DNA of 64,000 nt from Mycobacterium syngnathidarum (GTDB lineage Bacteria > Actinomycetota > Actinomycetes > Mycobacteriales > Mycobacteriaceae): NCBI RefSeq assembly GCF_001942625.1, contig NZ_MLCL01000052.1:43725-107724 (forward strand), written 5' to 3'. Both the position numbers and the translations under genes were made by a program. This document shows positions 37,501 through 45,447 of the stretch, piece by piece (position 1 is the stretch's first letter; every line of letters starts with the position of its first letter). The notes under the pieces are model-generated. The model ran no database searches, had not been told where the DNA came from, and saw only the letters and a list, made by a program, of their open reading frames with translations.

Positions 37501-38143
37501 TGACGACGCCGACCTGGCCGAGGTGTACACCGCCTGGGGCGGATTTGCCTACGGTCGTGGACTCGACGGCGCACCCGCCGCCGACGACATGAACCGGGCG
37601 TACCGGCGAATCGCGGTGGCGGCCAAGAACACCGACACCCGCGAACACGACATCGCCGACTCCGACGACTATTTCCAGTACCACGGCGGCATGGTGGCCA
37701 CCGTGCGGGCATTGACCGGGCAGGCCCCGGCGGCCTACATCGGAGACAACACCCGCCCCGACGCGGTCCGCACCCGCACGCTGTCGGAGGAGACCAACCG
37801 CGTCTTCCGGGCCCGCGTGGTCAACCCGCGCTGGATCACCGCGATGCGCAGGCACGGCTACAAGGGCGCGTTCGAGATGGCGGCGACGGTCGACTACCTG
37901 TTCGGCTACGACGCCACCGCGCACGTGATGGCCGACTGGATGTACGAACGGCTCTCGGCCGAATACGTGCTCGACGACGAGAACCGAAAGTTCATGTCCG
38001 AGTCCAATCCGTGGGCGTTGCACGGCATGGCAGAGCGATTGCTGGAGGCCGCGGGCCGGGGCATGTGGGCCCAGCCCGAGGCGGCCACGTTGGACGGGCT
38101 GCGCCAGGTGCTGCTGGAAACCGAAGGTGAGCTGGAAGGGTGA
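34508..38143 (+). CDS. cobN: Cobaltochelatase large subunit CobN
   Basis: About 1,211-aa magnesium-chelatase-H-like subunit that binds hydrogenobyrinic acid a,c-diamide for cobalt insertion; CobS and CobT partners are not in this window. GTG 34508 gives a start aligned with the family (PTVLLLSTSDTDL); GTG 34490 is also possible. Hallmarks are HVLVHLGKHGNLEWLPGKT and DPGEGTQAKRRAHATLIDH. An unusual in-frame 27-bp repeat encodes two copies of GSGDLAEIG-like units near residues 379-397. It ends shortly before a PPOX gene. Confidence 0.95.
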   Translation: MFAPTVLLLSTSDTDLITARASGARYRWANPSRLIDGDLEELLEGADIAVIRILGGYRAWQDGIDSVVASGVPTVVVSGEQSPDAELMGHSTAPQGAALQTHIYLAQGGVDNLANLHSFLSDTLLMTGFGFAAPVTTPSWGVLERPTATVPDGPTIAVLYYRAQQLAGNTAYVEALCDAVEQAGGRALPVFCASLRTAEPELLELLGTADALVTTVLAAGGATPAAVGAGGSDDSWNVAHLAALDIPILQGLCLTSSRDQWSDSDDGMSPLDVATQVAVPEFDGRIITVPFSFKEIDAEGLISYVADPERCARVAGLAVRHARLRAIPAAEKRVAVVFSAYPTKHARIGNAVGLDTPASAVALLRAMRDAGYDIGEATGSGDLAEIGGSGDLATIVASGDGDALIHSLIERGGQDPDWLTDEALAANPIRVSAKDYRAWFATLPAELADAIVEHWGPPPGELFVDRSRDPDGEIVIAAIQSGNVVLIVQPPRGFGENPVAIYHDPDLPPSHHYLAAYRWLDSSFPGSFGAHVLVHLGKHGNLEWLPGKTLGMSAACGTDAALGDLPLIYPFLVNDPGEGTQAKRRAHATLIDHLIPPMARAETYGDIAKLEQLLDEHSTVSALDPGKLPAIRQQIWTLMRAAKMDHDLGLEDRPDEDSFDDMLLHVDGWLCEIKDVQIRDGLHVLGQKPTGEGELDLVLAILRARQLFGGEQTVPGLRQALGLTEDGSDDRSAVDAAEAGARELVSALQETGWDAGTVDKITDNPEVARILRFAATEVVPRLAGTAGEIDQVLRALAGGFIASGPSGSPLRGLVNVLPTGRNFYSVDPKAVPSRLAWETGLAMADSLLERYRTDYGRWPESVGLSVWGTSAMRTAGDDIAEVLALLGVRPVWDDASRRVVNLEPIDLSELGRPRIDVTVRISGFFRDAFPHVVTMLDDAVALVAGLDESAEDNYVRAHSQADLAEHGDQRRATTRIFGSKPGTYGAGLLQLIDSRNWRDDADLAEVYTAWGGFAYGRGLDGAPAADDMNRAYRRIAVAAKNTDTREHDIADSDDYFQYHGGMVATVRALTGQAPAAYIGDNTRPDAVRTRTLSEETNRVFRARVVNPRWITAMRRHGYKGAFEMAATVDYLFGYDATAHVMADWMYERLSAEYVLDDENRKFMSESNPWALHGMAERLLEAAGRGMWAQPEAATLDGLRQVLLETEGELEG
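35642..35713 (+). repeat. In-frame 27-bp tandem repeat inside cobN
   Basis: The unit begins GGCTCCGGCGACCTCGCC at 35642 and again, identically, at 35669; a degraded third copy starts at 35696. It encodes a flexible Gly/Ser/Asp-rich loop (GSGDLAEIG, GSGDLATIV, ASGDGD). Confidence 0.75.
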
Positions 38144-38158
38144 GCGCGTCCGAGACAG

Positions 38159-38164
38159 TAGATT
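38159..38164 (+). promoter_or_regulatory. -10 box (TAGATT) for leaderless PPOX gene
   Basis: TAGATT is six bases before the ATG at 38171, with no ribosome site, in the short gap after cobN. Confidence 0.45.
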
Positions 38165-38170
38165 GAGTCA

Positions 38171-38554
38171 ATGGCTCTCACCTTCGCCGACGTCGCCAAG
38201 GCCAACTACGTTCTGCTGACCACCTTCACCAAAGACGGCAGGCCCAAGCCGACCGCGATCTGGGCCGCTCCGTCGGCCGACGGGCTCGTCGTGATCACCC
38301 AGGAGGCGTCCTGGAAGGTCAAGCGCATCCGCAATACCCCGCGGGTCACCGTCGCGGTGTGTGACGTGCGCGGCAATCCCAAGAGCGAAGCGGTCGAGGC
38401 CACGGCCGAGGTGCTGCCCAAGTCGGCCAATGGTGCCACCTATGACGCGATCGGTAAGCGTTACGGTCTGCTGGGCAAGACCTTCAACCTGTTCTCCAAG
38501 TGGCGTGGCGGAATGGAGAACAATGTTTCATTACTGCTCAAACCGGTGAATTGA
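38171..38554 (+). CDS. PPOX-class F420-dependent enzyme (Rv2061c-like)
   Basis: 127-aa split-barrel flavin/deazaflavin-binding protein. The opening FADVAKANYVLLTTFTKDGRPKPT and the KRIRNTPRVTVAVCDVRG block are typical of the F420-binding class B PPOX proteins; Rv2061c sits at the same place beside cobN in M. tuberculosis. Substrate unknown. It is followed after five bases by a paralogue. Confidence 0.8.
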   Translation: MALTFADVAKANYVLLTTFTKDGRPKPTAIWAAPSADGLVVITQEASWKVKRIRNTPRVTVAVCDVRGNPKSEAVEATAEVLPKSANGATYDAIGKRYGLLGKTFNLFSKWRGGMENNVSLLLKPVN

Positions 38555-38559
38555 GCAAC

Positions 38560-38985
38560 ATGGCACCCACGTTCGAGGACGTTTACCGCGAGAAGTACCT
38601 GCTGCTGACCACATTCACCAAGGCCGGAAAACCCAAGCCGACCGCAGTGTGGGGCGTACCCGACGGCGACAAGTTGCTGATCATCACCGACGACGGATCG
38701 TGGAAGACCAAGCGCATCAACAACACTCCGCGGGTAACGATCCAGAAGTGTGGTGTGCTCGGGGCGCCCAAGGGTGAGCCGGTAGCGGCCGTGGCGCGCA
38801 ATCTGCCCAAGACCGAGACCCGCCGCGTGTTCAACGCAATCATCAGACGGTATTGGAATCACGCCTGGTACTTCATCCCACAGGCACTTTTGCGGGGTGG
38901 CATCGACAGGGTGCACAGCGCGATCGAGGTACACGCAGCCGAGGGCCCGGCAGATCAGGAACCGAACCGCCCACCCGATCGTTGA
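38560..38985 (+). CDS. PPOX-class F420-dependent enzyme, tandem paralogue
   Basis: 141-aa protein similar to the gene before it: FEDVYREKYLLLTTFTKAGKPKPT and KRINNTPRVTIQKCGVLG match the first copy position by position. Unlike the first copy it has a longer C-terminus (YWNHAWYFIPQALLRGGID) resembling the nitroreductase-like Ddn tail. ATG 38560 is used because it aligns with the paralogue start. Duplication of a small F420 enzyme is common in mycobacteria. Confidence 0.75.
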   Translation: MAPTFEDVYREKYLLLTTFTKAGKPKPTAVWGVPDGDKLLIITDDGSWKTKRINNTPRVTIQKCGVLGAPKGEPVAAVARNLPKTETRRVFNAIIRRYWNHAWYFIPQALLRGGIDRVHSAIEVHAAEGPADQEPNRPPDR

Positions 38986-38991
38986 GCAAGC

Positions 38992-39486
38992 ATGGCTATG
39001 CGGCTGTTCCTCATCTACGCCGTCCTCGAGATGGCAGTCGTCGTCGCGTTGACGGCGACGATCGGTTTCGGGTGGACGGTCTTGGTGCTCGCGGCTTCGT
39101 TCGTGATCGGGCTGGCGTTGGCGGGTTCGCAGCTCAACCGGCACATCCGCCGATTGCGGGCGGGCCTGTCGGGTGGGTTGTCCCACCCGCAGGGCGCGGT
39201 CTCGGACAGCGTGTTGGTGGCGCTGGGCACTGTGTTGGTGGTGATTCCCGGGTTGGCCAGCTCCGTTCTCGGCGCGTTGTTGTTGCTGCCGCCGACGCGT
39301 GCGGCTGCCCGGCCGGTGCTCACGGGGCTGGTCGCCCGGCGGATCCCCATCATCGTCGCGGCGCCTGCCGGATTCGGCACGGCCACTGGTACCGCTGGTT
39401 ATCGGCACGGGAGGGGCGACTACATTGACGGCGAAGTAATCGACGTCAACGACGTCGATCCGTACCGCCTGCCTCCCAAGGCCTAA
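38992..39486 (+). CDS. fxsA: FxsA family membrane protein
   Basis: 164-aa protein with the FxsA layout: two adjacent N-terminal helices (FLIYAVLEMAVVVALTATIG and VLVLAASFVIGLALAGSQ), a cytoplasmic loop, then a third hydrophobic segment (VALGTVLVVIPGLASSVLGA). The polar tail includes GYRHGRGDYIDGEV. FxsA in E. coli affects phage exclusion; its role here is unknown. ATG 38992 or 38998 may be used. The amidohydrolase gene begins 17 bases later. Confidence 0.8.
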   Translation: MAMRLFLIYAVLEMAVVVALTATIGFGWTVLVLAASFVIGLALAGSQLNRHIRRLRAGLSGGLSHPQGAVSDSVLVALGTVLVVIPGLASSVLGALLLLPPTRAAARPVLTGLVARRIPIIVAAPAGFGTATGTAGYRHGRGDYIDGEVIDVNDVDPYRLPPKA

Positions 39487-39503
39487 ACGCCACCCGAAAC
39501 AGC

Positions 39504-41099
39504 TTGACCACACTTCTGATCAACGGGCGAATCCACAGCCCCAGCTACCCCGACGCGACCGCTTTCGCGGTACGCGACGGGGTAGTGGCGTGGCTGGGTA
39601 CCGATGACATCGGCCGCGCGCAGTTTCCCGAAGCCGAGGTCGTCGACCTGGATGGCGGCTTCGTCGCACCCGCGTTCGTCGACAGCCACGTTCACCTGAC
39701 CGCCACCGGCCTCAGCCTGGACGGCCTGGACCTCCGTGGGGCCACCTCACTGCAACACTGCCTGCATCTGGTGGGCCAATACGCGCGCAGGCACCCTGAC
39801 GGTCCGGTATGGGGACACGGCTGGGACGAGTCGGGGTGGCCCGAGCGCACCGGCCCGAGCACCGAGGATCTGGACGCGGTGCTGGGCGACCGGCCGGCGT
39901 ATCTGGCCCGGGTGGACGTACATTCGGCCGCCGCGACCACCGCTCTGCGCCGGTTGGTGCCTGCCCTCGTCGAGGTCACCGGGTTCGACCCGCAGCGTCC
40001 GCTCAGCGCGCAGGCACATCACCTGGTCCGTGCGGCCGCGCGTGAGCAGCTGACCCCGCAGCAGCGGCACGCCGCCCGCGTCGCGGCACTCGATCACGCC
40101 GCGGCGTCGGGCATCGCCGCGGTCCACGAGTGCGCGGGACCACAGATCGGCGGTTTGCTCGACTGGCAGGAACTTCGTGCGCTGGAGCACGGCGTAGAGG
40201 TCGTCGGTTACTGGGGCGAGCCGGCTCGCGACGCCGAACACGCCCGTCATCTGATTGCCGAGACCGGCGCCCGAGGTCTGGCCGGAGACCTCTTCGTCGA
40301 CGGTGCCCTCGGCTCGCGTACTGCCTGGCTGCATGCGCCCTACCACGACGCTCCCGACACCTGTGGCAACTCCTACCTCGACGCAGGTGCCATCGGCACG
40401 CACGTGTACGCCTGCACCGAGGCCGGAATCCCGGCCGGGTTCCACGTGATCGGCGACGCTGCCGCGTCGGCGGTCGTCGCGGGATTCGCCGCAGCGGCAG
40501 AGCGATTGGGCGGCCCGGCCCTGGCCCGCTGCGGCCACCGTCTCGAACATCTGGAGATGGTCAACCCCGAACAGGCCGCCCAGCTGGGGGCCTGGGGTGT
40601 GATCGCCAGCATGCAGCCCAGCTTCGATGCCCTATGGGGTGGGGAAGAAGGCATGTATGCCCAACGCCTCGGGCTTGATCGAGTTCACCAGCTCAACCCG
40701 TTTGCGCTGTTAGCATCCGAAGGCGTGCCCCTCGCGTTCGGCTCCGACACCCCGGTCACCAGCATGAACCCGTGGCAAACCGTGCGTGCCGCGGTTTCGC
40801 ACCGGAGTGCGGGCAGCGCGATCTCAGCTCGTGCCGCGTTCGCTGCGGCCACTCGCGGCGGTTGGCGTGCCGGCGGTGTGCGCGATGGCTCCACCGGGAC
40901 GCTCATCCCCGGAGCTCCGGCCAGTTACGCCGTGTGGGATGCCGAAGACCTGGAGGTCAGTGCGCCGGCCAACGCCGTGCAGCGGTGGTCGACCGATCCG
41001 CGCTCGCGGGTGCCGGCCCTGCCGCGGCTGGCCGCCGATGCGGAGCTGCCGCGTTGCCGTCGGACCGTTCACCGGGGTGTCGTCATCCATGGGCACTGA
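39504..41099 (+). CDS. YtcJ-like amidohydrolase
   Basis: 531-aa amidohydrolase-3 family metal-dependent hydrolase. Metal-ligand motifs are in [31 protein letters not shown] and FGSDTPVTS. The substrate is not predictable within this family. The start is a TTG at 39504 without a strong ribosome site, in the short gap after fxsA, so it is probably part of the same transcript. Its end overlaps lnt by 11 bases. Confidence 0.85.
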   Translation: MTTLLINGRIHSPSYPDATAFAVRDGVVAWLGTDDIGRAQFPEAEVVDLDGGFVAPAFVDSHVHLTATGLSLDGLDLRGATSLQHCLHLVGQYARRHPDGPVWGHGWDESGWPERTGPSTEDLDAVLGDRPAYLARVDVHSAAATTALRRLVPALVEVTGFDPQRPLSAQAHHLVRAAAREQLTPQQRHAARVAALDHAAASGIAAVHECAGPQIGGLLDWQELRALEHGVEVVGYWGEPARDAEHARHLIAETGARGLAGDLFVDGALGSRTAWLHAPYHDAPDTCGNSYLDAGAIGTHVYACTEAGIPAGFHVIGDAAASAVVAGFAAAAERLGGPALARCGHRLEHLEMVNPEQAAQLGAWGVIASMQPSFDALWGGEEGMYAQRLGLDRVHQLNPFALLASEGVPLAFGSDTPVTSMNPWQTVRAAVSHRSAGSAISARAAFAAATRGGWRAGGVRDGSTGTLIPGAPASYAVWDAEDLEVSAPANAVQRWSTDPRSRVPALPRLAADAELPRCRRTVHRGVVIHGH

Positions 41100-43011
41100 C
41101 CTTCCCGGAGACGAGTCGGGCCGTCCGCGGTCGGGACGCGCAGACCGTTTCGGTCTGCGGCGGCCGGGTCCGAACGAGACCACCGAGGTGATCCCGGCCA
41201 TCGAGAAGGACGAACTCGCCGAGCTCGATGAACTCGACGACGAGTCCTTCGACGAACTCGATGAGGATGCCACCGGCGATCCGGTGGCCGACATCGATCC
41301 CGACGATGATCCCGAGGCGCGCGAATATCGCCTGACCGCGGCGGGCACACCCGACCGTTGGTCGGTGGTGACCGTGTCGGCCTCACGCCTGGGCCGGGCC
41401 GCGGTGGCGCGGTGGGCGCAGCTGAGCGCGGCGGTCGGCGGCGGTCTCGCGTTGTGCCTGAGCTATCCACCGACCGGCTGGTGGTGGGCGGCCTTCGTCG
41501 GGCTGGCGTTGATCGGGTGGGTGCTGACGCTGCGCTCCACCACCCGCGCGGGTGGCTTCGGCTACGGGTTCTTGTTCGGCCTCGCGTTCTACATACCGCT
41601 GCTGCCGTGGATCAGCGGCCTGGTCGGCGCGATGCCGTGGCTGGCCCTGGCCGCCGTGGAAGCGCTGTTCTGCGGGCTCTTCGGCCTGTCTGCGGTCGTG
41701 GTCAGGCGGCTACCAGGGTGGCCGGTGTGGTTCGCCGCGCTGTGGGTCACCCAGGAGTGGCTCAAATCGACCGTGCCGTTCGGTGGGTTCCCTTGGGGCG
41801 TCCTCGGATTCGGTCAGACCAACGGACCACTGCTGGCCATCGCGCGGTGGGGCGGTGCACCGCTGGTGTCGGCCGCGGTGGCGGTCGTCGGCTTCAGCGT
41901 GACACTGCTGGCGCTGGAGATCGTGCAGTGGTGGCATCACGGACACAAGCCGGGCTTCCCGGCGCCGGCGGTCATGCTGCCCGGCCTCAGCATCACCGTG
42001 GTGCTGTTGTCCACTGCACTGATGTGGCCTCAGGTCCGTCATTCGGGAACCGGTGCCGGCGACGAACCGGCTGTCACCGTGGCCGCCGTGCAGGGCAACG
42101 TGCCCCGGTTGGGCCTGGAGTTCAACGCGCAACGCCGCGCCGTCCTCGACAACCATGTGAAGGAAACGCAGCGGCTGGCCGGGGATGTCCGTGCCGGGCG
42201 GGCCCCGCAACCCATGTTCGTGGTCTGGCCCGAGAACGCCTCCGACATCGATCCGCTGGCCAACGCCGATGCCGCGGCCCAGATCACCGCGGCGGCCGAC
42301 GCCATCGGCGCGCCGATCCTTGTCGGCGCCGTCACCAAGGCCGACGGCTACACCGCCGACAACCCGGTGGCCACCAACACCGTGATCGTGTGGGATCCCG
42401 AACACGGGCCCGGAGAGCGCCACGACAAGAAGATCGTGCAGCCGTTCGGCGAGTACCTGCCGTGGCGCAGCTTCTTCAAACATCTGTCGTCGTACGCGGA
42501 CCGGGCCGGCTATTTCGTGCCGGGTGAGGGCAACGGCGTCGTGCACGCGGCCGGGGTGCCGATCGGGGTGACCACCTGCTGGGAGGTGATCTTCGACCGG
42601 GCGGCGCGGGAGTCGGTGCTCAATGGTGCCCAGGTGCTGACTGTGCCGACCAACAACGCGACGTTCGATGCCAACATGAGCGCGCAGCAGCTGGCCTTCG
42701 GCAAACTGCGGGCAGTGGAGCACGATCGGTACCTCGTGGTCGCCGGCACCACGGGCATCAGCGCGGTGATCGCTCCCGACGGGCGTGAGTTGGCCCGGAC
42801 CGAGTTCTTCGAACCAGCCTATCTGGACAGTCAGGTGCGGTTGAAGTCCGATGTGACGCCGGCCACCGAATGGGGGCCGGCCCTGCAGGTGGTGCTGGTC
42901 ACGATTGGATTTGGGGCGTTGCTGGCCGCAATACTGCACAATGGAGGGTTCGTGCAAAAAATTTTGAGGCGTCGCACCGCGAAGGCCCGCGACGATGAAG
43001 GAGCCACATGA
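41089..43011 (+). CDS. lnt: Apolipoprotein N-acyltransferase Lnt
   Basis: 640-aa membrane enzyme that adds the third acyl chain to lipoproteins. A very acidic cytoplasmic extension of about 85 residues (with [17 protein letters not shown]) precedes the membrane segments. The periplasmic nitrilase-like domain holds the Glu-Lys-Cys triad in [21 protein letters not shown] and [10 protein letters not shown]. In M. tuberculosis this domain is fused to Ppm1; here it is a separate gene whose stop overlaps the ppm1 start (ATGA at 43008-43011). Confidence 0.95.
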   Translation: MGTDLPGDESGRPRSGRADRFGLRRPGPNETTEVIPAIEKDELAELDELDDESFDELDEDATGDPVADIDPDDDPEAREYRLTAAGTPDRWSVVTVSASRLGRAAVARWAQLSAAVGGGLALCLSYPPTGWWWAAFVGLALIGWVLTLRSTTRAGGFGYGFLFGLAFYIPLLPWISGLVGAMPWLALAAVEALFCGLFGLSAVVVRRLPGWPVWFAALWVTQEWLKSTVPFGGFPWGVLGFGQTNGPLLAIARWGGAPLVSAAVAVVGFSVTLLALEIVQWWHHGHKPGFPAPAVMLPGLSITVVLLSTALMWPQVRHSGTGAGDEPAVTVAAVQGNVPRLGLEFNAQRRAVLDNHVKETQRLAGDVRAGRAPQPMFVVWPENASDIDPLANADAAAQITAAADAIGAPILVGAVTKADGYTADNPVATNTVIVWDPEHGPGERHDKKIVQPFGEYLPWRSFFKHLSSYADRAGYFVPGEGNGVVHAAGVPIGVTTCWEVIFDRAARESVLNGAQVLTVPTNNATFDANMSAQQLAFGKLRAVEHDRYLVVAGTTGISAVIAPDGRELARTEFFEPAYLDSQVRLKSDVTPATEWGPALQVVLVTIGFGALLAAILHNGGFVQKILRRRTAKARDDEGAT

Positions 43012-43793
43012 CAGTCCCTGGTGACGGAGCGCGCCCCCAGGACGGTGAACGCCCGAGTCAGCGCAGCCTGGTGATCATTCCCACCTACAACGAGCGGGAG
43101 AACCTGCCGTTGATCGTCGGGCGCGTGCATCATGCCTGCCCCGAGGTGCACATCTTGGTGGTCGACGACGGCAGTCCCGACGGCACCGGTCAGCTGGCCG
43201 ATGAGCTGGCGCTGGCCGACCCGGACCGCGTGCACGTGATGCACCGGACCAGCAAAGCCGGCCTCGGTGCGGCCTATCTGGCCGGTTTCGCCTGGGGGCT
43301 CGGCCGCGGGTACTCGGTTCTGGTCGAGATGGACGCCGACGGCAGTCACGCACCCGAGGAACTGAACCGGCTGCTCGACGCCGTCGACGCCGGGGCTGAT
43401 CTGGCCATCGGCTCGCGTTATGTGTCCGGCGGCACGGTGCGTAACTGGCCGGTTCGCCGGCTGGTCCTGTCGAAGACCGCCAACACCTATTCTCGGCTGC
43501 TGCTCGGGGTCGGGATCCACGACATCACTGCCGGGTACCGCGCGTATCGGCGCGAGGTGTTGGAGAAGATCGACCTGTCAGCGGTCGATTCGAAGGGCTA
43601 CTGCTTCCAGATCGATCTGACCTGGCGGGCCATCAACAACGGCTTCAACGTCGTCGAGGTACCCATCACGTTCACCGAACGCGAGCTCGGGGTCTCCAAG
43701 ATGAGCGGTTCCAACATCCGCGAGGCGATGTTCAAGGTCGCGGAGTGGGGCATCCGTGGGCGTCTGGACCGTGCCCGGGGCGTGGTGCGCTAA
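43008..43793 (+). CDS. ppm1: Polyprenol monophosphomannose synthase Ppm1 (catalytic domain)
   Basis: 261-aa GT2 glycosyltransferase that transfers mannose from GDP-mannose to polyprenyl phosphate, feeding lipomannan, lipoarabinomannan and protein mannosylation. Motifs are [25 protein letters not shown] and [12 protein letters not shown]. It has no membrane segment of its own and probably relies on contact with Lnt. GAAGGAG lies before the ATG. A bidirectional terminator follows directly. Confidence 0.95.
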   Translation: MTVPGDGARPQDGERPSQRSLVIIPTYNERENLPLIVGRVHHACPEVHILVVDDGSPDGTGQLADELALADPDRVHVMHRTSKAGLGAAYLAGFAWGLGRGYSVLVEMDADGSHAPEELNRLLDAVDAGADLAIGSRYVSGGTVRNWPVRRLVLSKTANTYSRLLLGVGIHDITAGYRAYRREVLEKIDLSAVDSKGYCFQIDLTWRAINNGFNVVEVPITFTERELGVSKMSGSNIREAMFKVAEWGIRGRLDRARGVVR

Positions 43794-43801
43794 CCGGAGA
43801 C

Positions 43802-43840
43802 AAAAAACCGCGATATGCCTGCGGCATATCGCGGTTTTTT
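43802..43840. terminator. Bidirectional intrinsic terminator between ppm1 and rbpA
   Basis: A perfect 18-bp inverted repeat, AAAAAACCGCGATATGCC and its complement, with a three-base loop (TGC). It provides a GC-containing stem followed by six T residues on both strands, ending ppm1 in one direction and rbpA in the other. Confidence 0.92.
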
Positions 43841-43857
43841 ATGTTTTTATGCGCGGT

Positions 43858-44196
43858 TCAGCTGCCGCGGCGCTTGCTCTTGATCAGGTCGAGCCGCTCC
43901 TTGAGCAGCTCTTCGAGCTCCTCGACGGACCGGCGCTCCAGCAGCATGTCCCAGTGGGTACGCGGCGGCTTGACCTTCTTGGGTTCCGGCACCTCGCCCT
44001 CGATCAGGGTGCCCTCGAGCCCGTTGCGGCACAGCCAGGTGCCGGGGATCTCGGCGTCGTCGGCGAACGGGACGTCGAATTCTTCACCGTTCTCGGTGCG
44101 GTAGCGGGCCACCTGACGCGGCGCAAGGTCATGGTTGCGGTCGGTCTCGTAGCTCACGGCTCCGAGGCGACTGCCTCTCAGGACGCGATCAGCCAT
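43858..44196 (-). CDS. rbpA: RNA polymerase-binding protein RbpA
   Basis: 112-aa actinobacterial transcription factor that binds RNA polymerase and sigma-A/sigma-B and helps open promoters. Parts in order: an N-terminal tail (ADRVLRGSRLGAVSYETDR), a zinc-ribbon-like core domain (ARYRTENGEEFDVPFADDAE, single Cys in TWLCRNG), the basic linker PKKVKPPRTHWDMLLERR, and the sigma-interaction helix SVEELEELLKERL. ATG 44196 is chosen because AAGGAGT lies upstream. It is preceded by an ECF-type promoter. Confidence 0.97.
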   Translation of the reverse strand: MADRVLRGSRLGAVSYETDRNHDLAPRQVARYRTENGEEFDVPFADDAEIPGTWLCRNGLEGTLIEGEVPEPKKVKPPRTHWDMLLERRSVEELEELLKERLDLIKSKRRGS

Positions 44197-44234
44197 CGTC
44201 AACACTCCTTATTTGGCGTTTTTGTCCGGATGTA

Positions 44235-44263
44235 TCAACGCTGCTCGGCGTTGCCAAGTTCCC
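44235..44263 (-). promoter_or_regulatory. ECF-sigma-type promoter of rbpA
   Basis: On the minus strand GGGAAC (44263-44258), 17 bases and CGTTGA (44240-44235). This matches the GGAAC/CGTT pattern of SigE and SigH promoters and would give a leader of about 30 bases ending in the rbpA ribosome site. Confidence 0.55.
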
Positions 44264-44306
44264 GACTCGACCATTGATGATACGCGGGTCACGAACCAGC
44301 TCCGTC

Positions 44307-44312
44307 TACAGT
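44307..44312 (+). promoter_or_regulatory. -10 box (TACAGT) for the zinc-finger gene
   Basis: TACAGT is seven bases before the ATG at 44320, so that gene is probably leaderless; this also favours ATG 44320 over the in-frame TTG at 44314. Confidence 0.5.
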
Positions 44313-44319
44313 CTTGAGC

Positions 44320-44658
44320 ATGGCGCGCCACCACAGACGTGATCGTCCGCAGCCGTGTCGGTGGTGTGGGCGCGAGGTCGCAGATGCGCAGATGGGTCGC
44401 CGTCGCCAGTACTGCAGGCAGTCCTGCCGGCAGCGGGCCTACGAACAGCGCGCCATGGTCAGGGGCACCTCGCTGGCCCCGGATTCGGTGGTGCTCAGCG
44501 CTGACGAGGCCACTCAGCTGTCCGACCGGGTTTACCAGGTCAGGTGCGCCGCCGAGGATGTGGCCATCGCGGTCGACGAGGGCGCCGGGGCAGACGAATT
44601 ACGGCAGTTGTGTGACGCGCTGATCCAGGCTGCGAAGGCCGCCGACGGCTGGCGCTAG
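44320..44658 (+). CDS. Small zinc-finger protein (Rv2049c-like)
   Basis: 112-aa protein. The N-terminal part is basic with four cysteines in CxxC and CxxxC pairs (C13, C16, C32, C36 in PCRWCGRE and QYCRQSCRQRAYEQR), a probable zinc-binding nucleic-acid-contacting motif. The C-terminal part (SADEATQLSDRVYQVRCAA) is a helical hairpin-like region. It is divergent from rbpA and overlaps the stop of lppI by four bases. Function unknown. Confidence 0.75.
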   Translation: MARHHRRDRPQPCRWCGREVADAQMGRRRQYCRQSCRQRAYEQRAMVRGTSLAPDSVVLSADEATQLSDRVYQVRCAAEDVAIAVDEGAGADELRQLCDALIQAAKAADGWR

Positions 44659-45371
44659 TCGGGCGGGCAGCTGAGCTGACGCCCCACGCCCACGGGCGGC
44701 GGGACCGGCTTCAGGCAGCCCAGCGGTTCCACACCGGAGGAATTCAGCAGCACCCCGGACTGGTGTGCGTAGTTGACGCACACCAGTGAGGTGGCATCGG
44801 CCCGGCACCGGTAGTCGCCGAAGGCCAGTGCCTTGCCCTCGGCCAGTTCGGCGCCGTCGCCATAGCCGAATCGGCCCGGATCTCCGTGCAGTGAGCCCAC
44901 ATCCACGGTCTCCCCGGCGAAATCCACCCAACCGGGGATCCACTGACCCTCGACGTCAGCCGGTTTCGACGGCAGGTCGTCGGCCTTGATCAGACATGCC
45001 AGTTGGCCGCCGAGATTCTTGTCGGTGGCGCAGCGGGCGGTGCCCGAAGGTGCGACGAACGAGATGTCCTCGCCGAGGTTGGTGGATTGGCCGTCGCGCG
45101 TGGCGGTGTGGAAGCCGGACGGCTCGGCCGGGGTGCCTGCCTCGACCCACTTGATCACGCGGTTCATCGGCGTCCCGGCGGCCGGTGCTGTGGTGGGCAT
45201 GGGAGAGGTCGTCGTAGTGGTGGGCGTGGTGGTCTTGGTGTGTGGGGCGCCGGCCGGCATCGACATCCGGGGCTTTGAGCTCGGTTGCGACTCGTGCCCC
45301 CCTCCCGACGAGCAGGCCGCCACCAGAGCCACCGAAAGCACAGCAGCCCCAACAGTCACAACGGTGCGCAT
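44655..45371 (-). CDS. lppI: Lipoprotein LppI-like
   Basis: 238-aa exported lipoprotein. Signal peptide with lipobox LVAAC, lipid-attached cysteine C20, then a Ser/Thr/Pro-rich linker (TKTTTPTTTTTSPMPTTAP). The globular domain has cysteines in RCATDK, LACLIK, YRCRAD and LVCVNY, probably disulfide-bonded outside the cell. Position next to lipT matches Rv2046 lppI. ATG 45371 is seven bases after a TAGCCT box. Function unknown. Confidence 0.82.
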   Translation of the reverse strand: MRTVVTVGAAVLSVALVAACSSGGGHESQPSSKPRMSMPAGAPHTKTTTPTTTTTSPMPTTAPAAGTPMNRVIKWVEAGTPAEPSGFHTATRDGQSTNLGEDISFVAPSGTARCATDKNLGGQLACLIKADDLPSKPADVEGQWIPGWVDFAGETVDVGSLHGDPGRFGYGDGAELAEGKALAFGDYRCRADATSLVCVNYAHQSGVLLNSSGVEPLGCLKPVPPPVGVGRQLSCPPD

Positions 45372-45378
45372 ACCCGCA

Positions 45379-45384
45379 AGGCTA
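45379..45384 (-). promoter_or_regulatory. -10 box (TAGCCT) for leaderless lppI
   Basis: On the minus strand TAGCCT is followed by seven bases and the lppI ATG. It lies back to back with the lipT promoter. Confidence 0.5.
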
Positions 45385-45435
45385 GCGGGCGCGTGTCGCG
45401 CCCACCGCATGTCCGTCGACACCCGTCCAGTTCGA

Positions 45436-45441
45436 TACGGT
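45436..45441 (+). promoter_or_regulatory. -10 box (TACGGT) for leaderless lipT
   Basis: TACGGT is six bases before ATG 45448, with no ribosome site, supporting that start. Confidence 0.45.
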
Positions 45442-45447
45442 CGGTGC

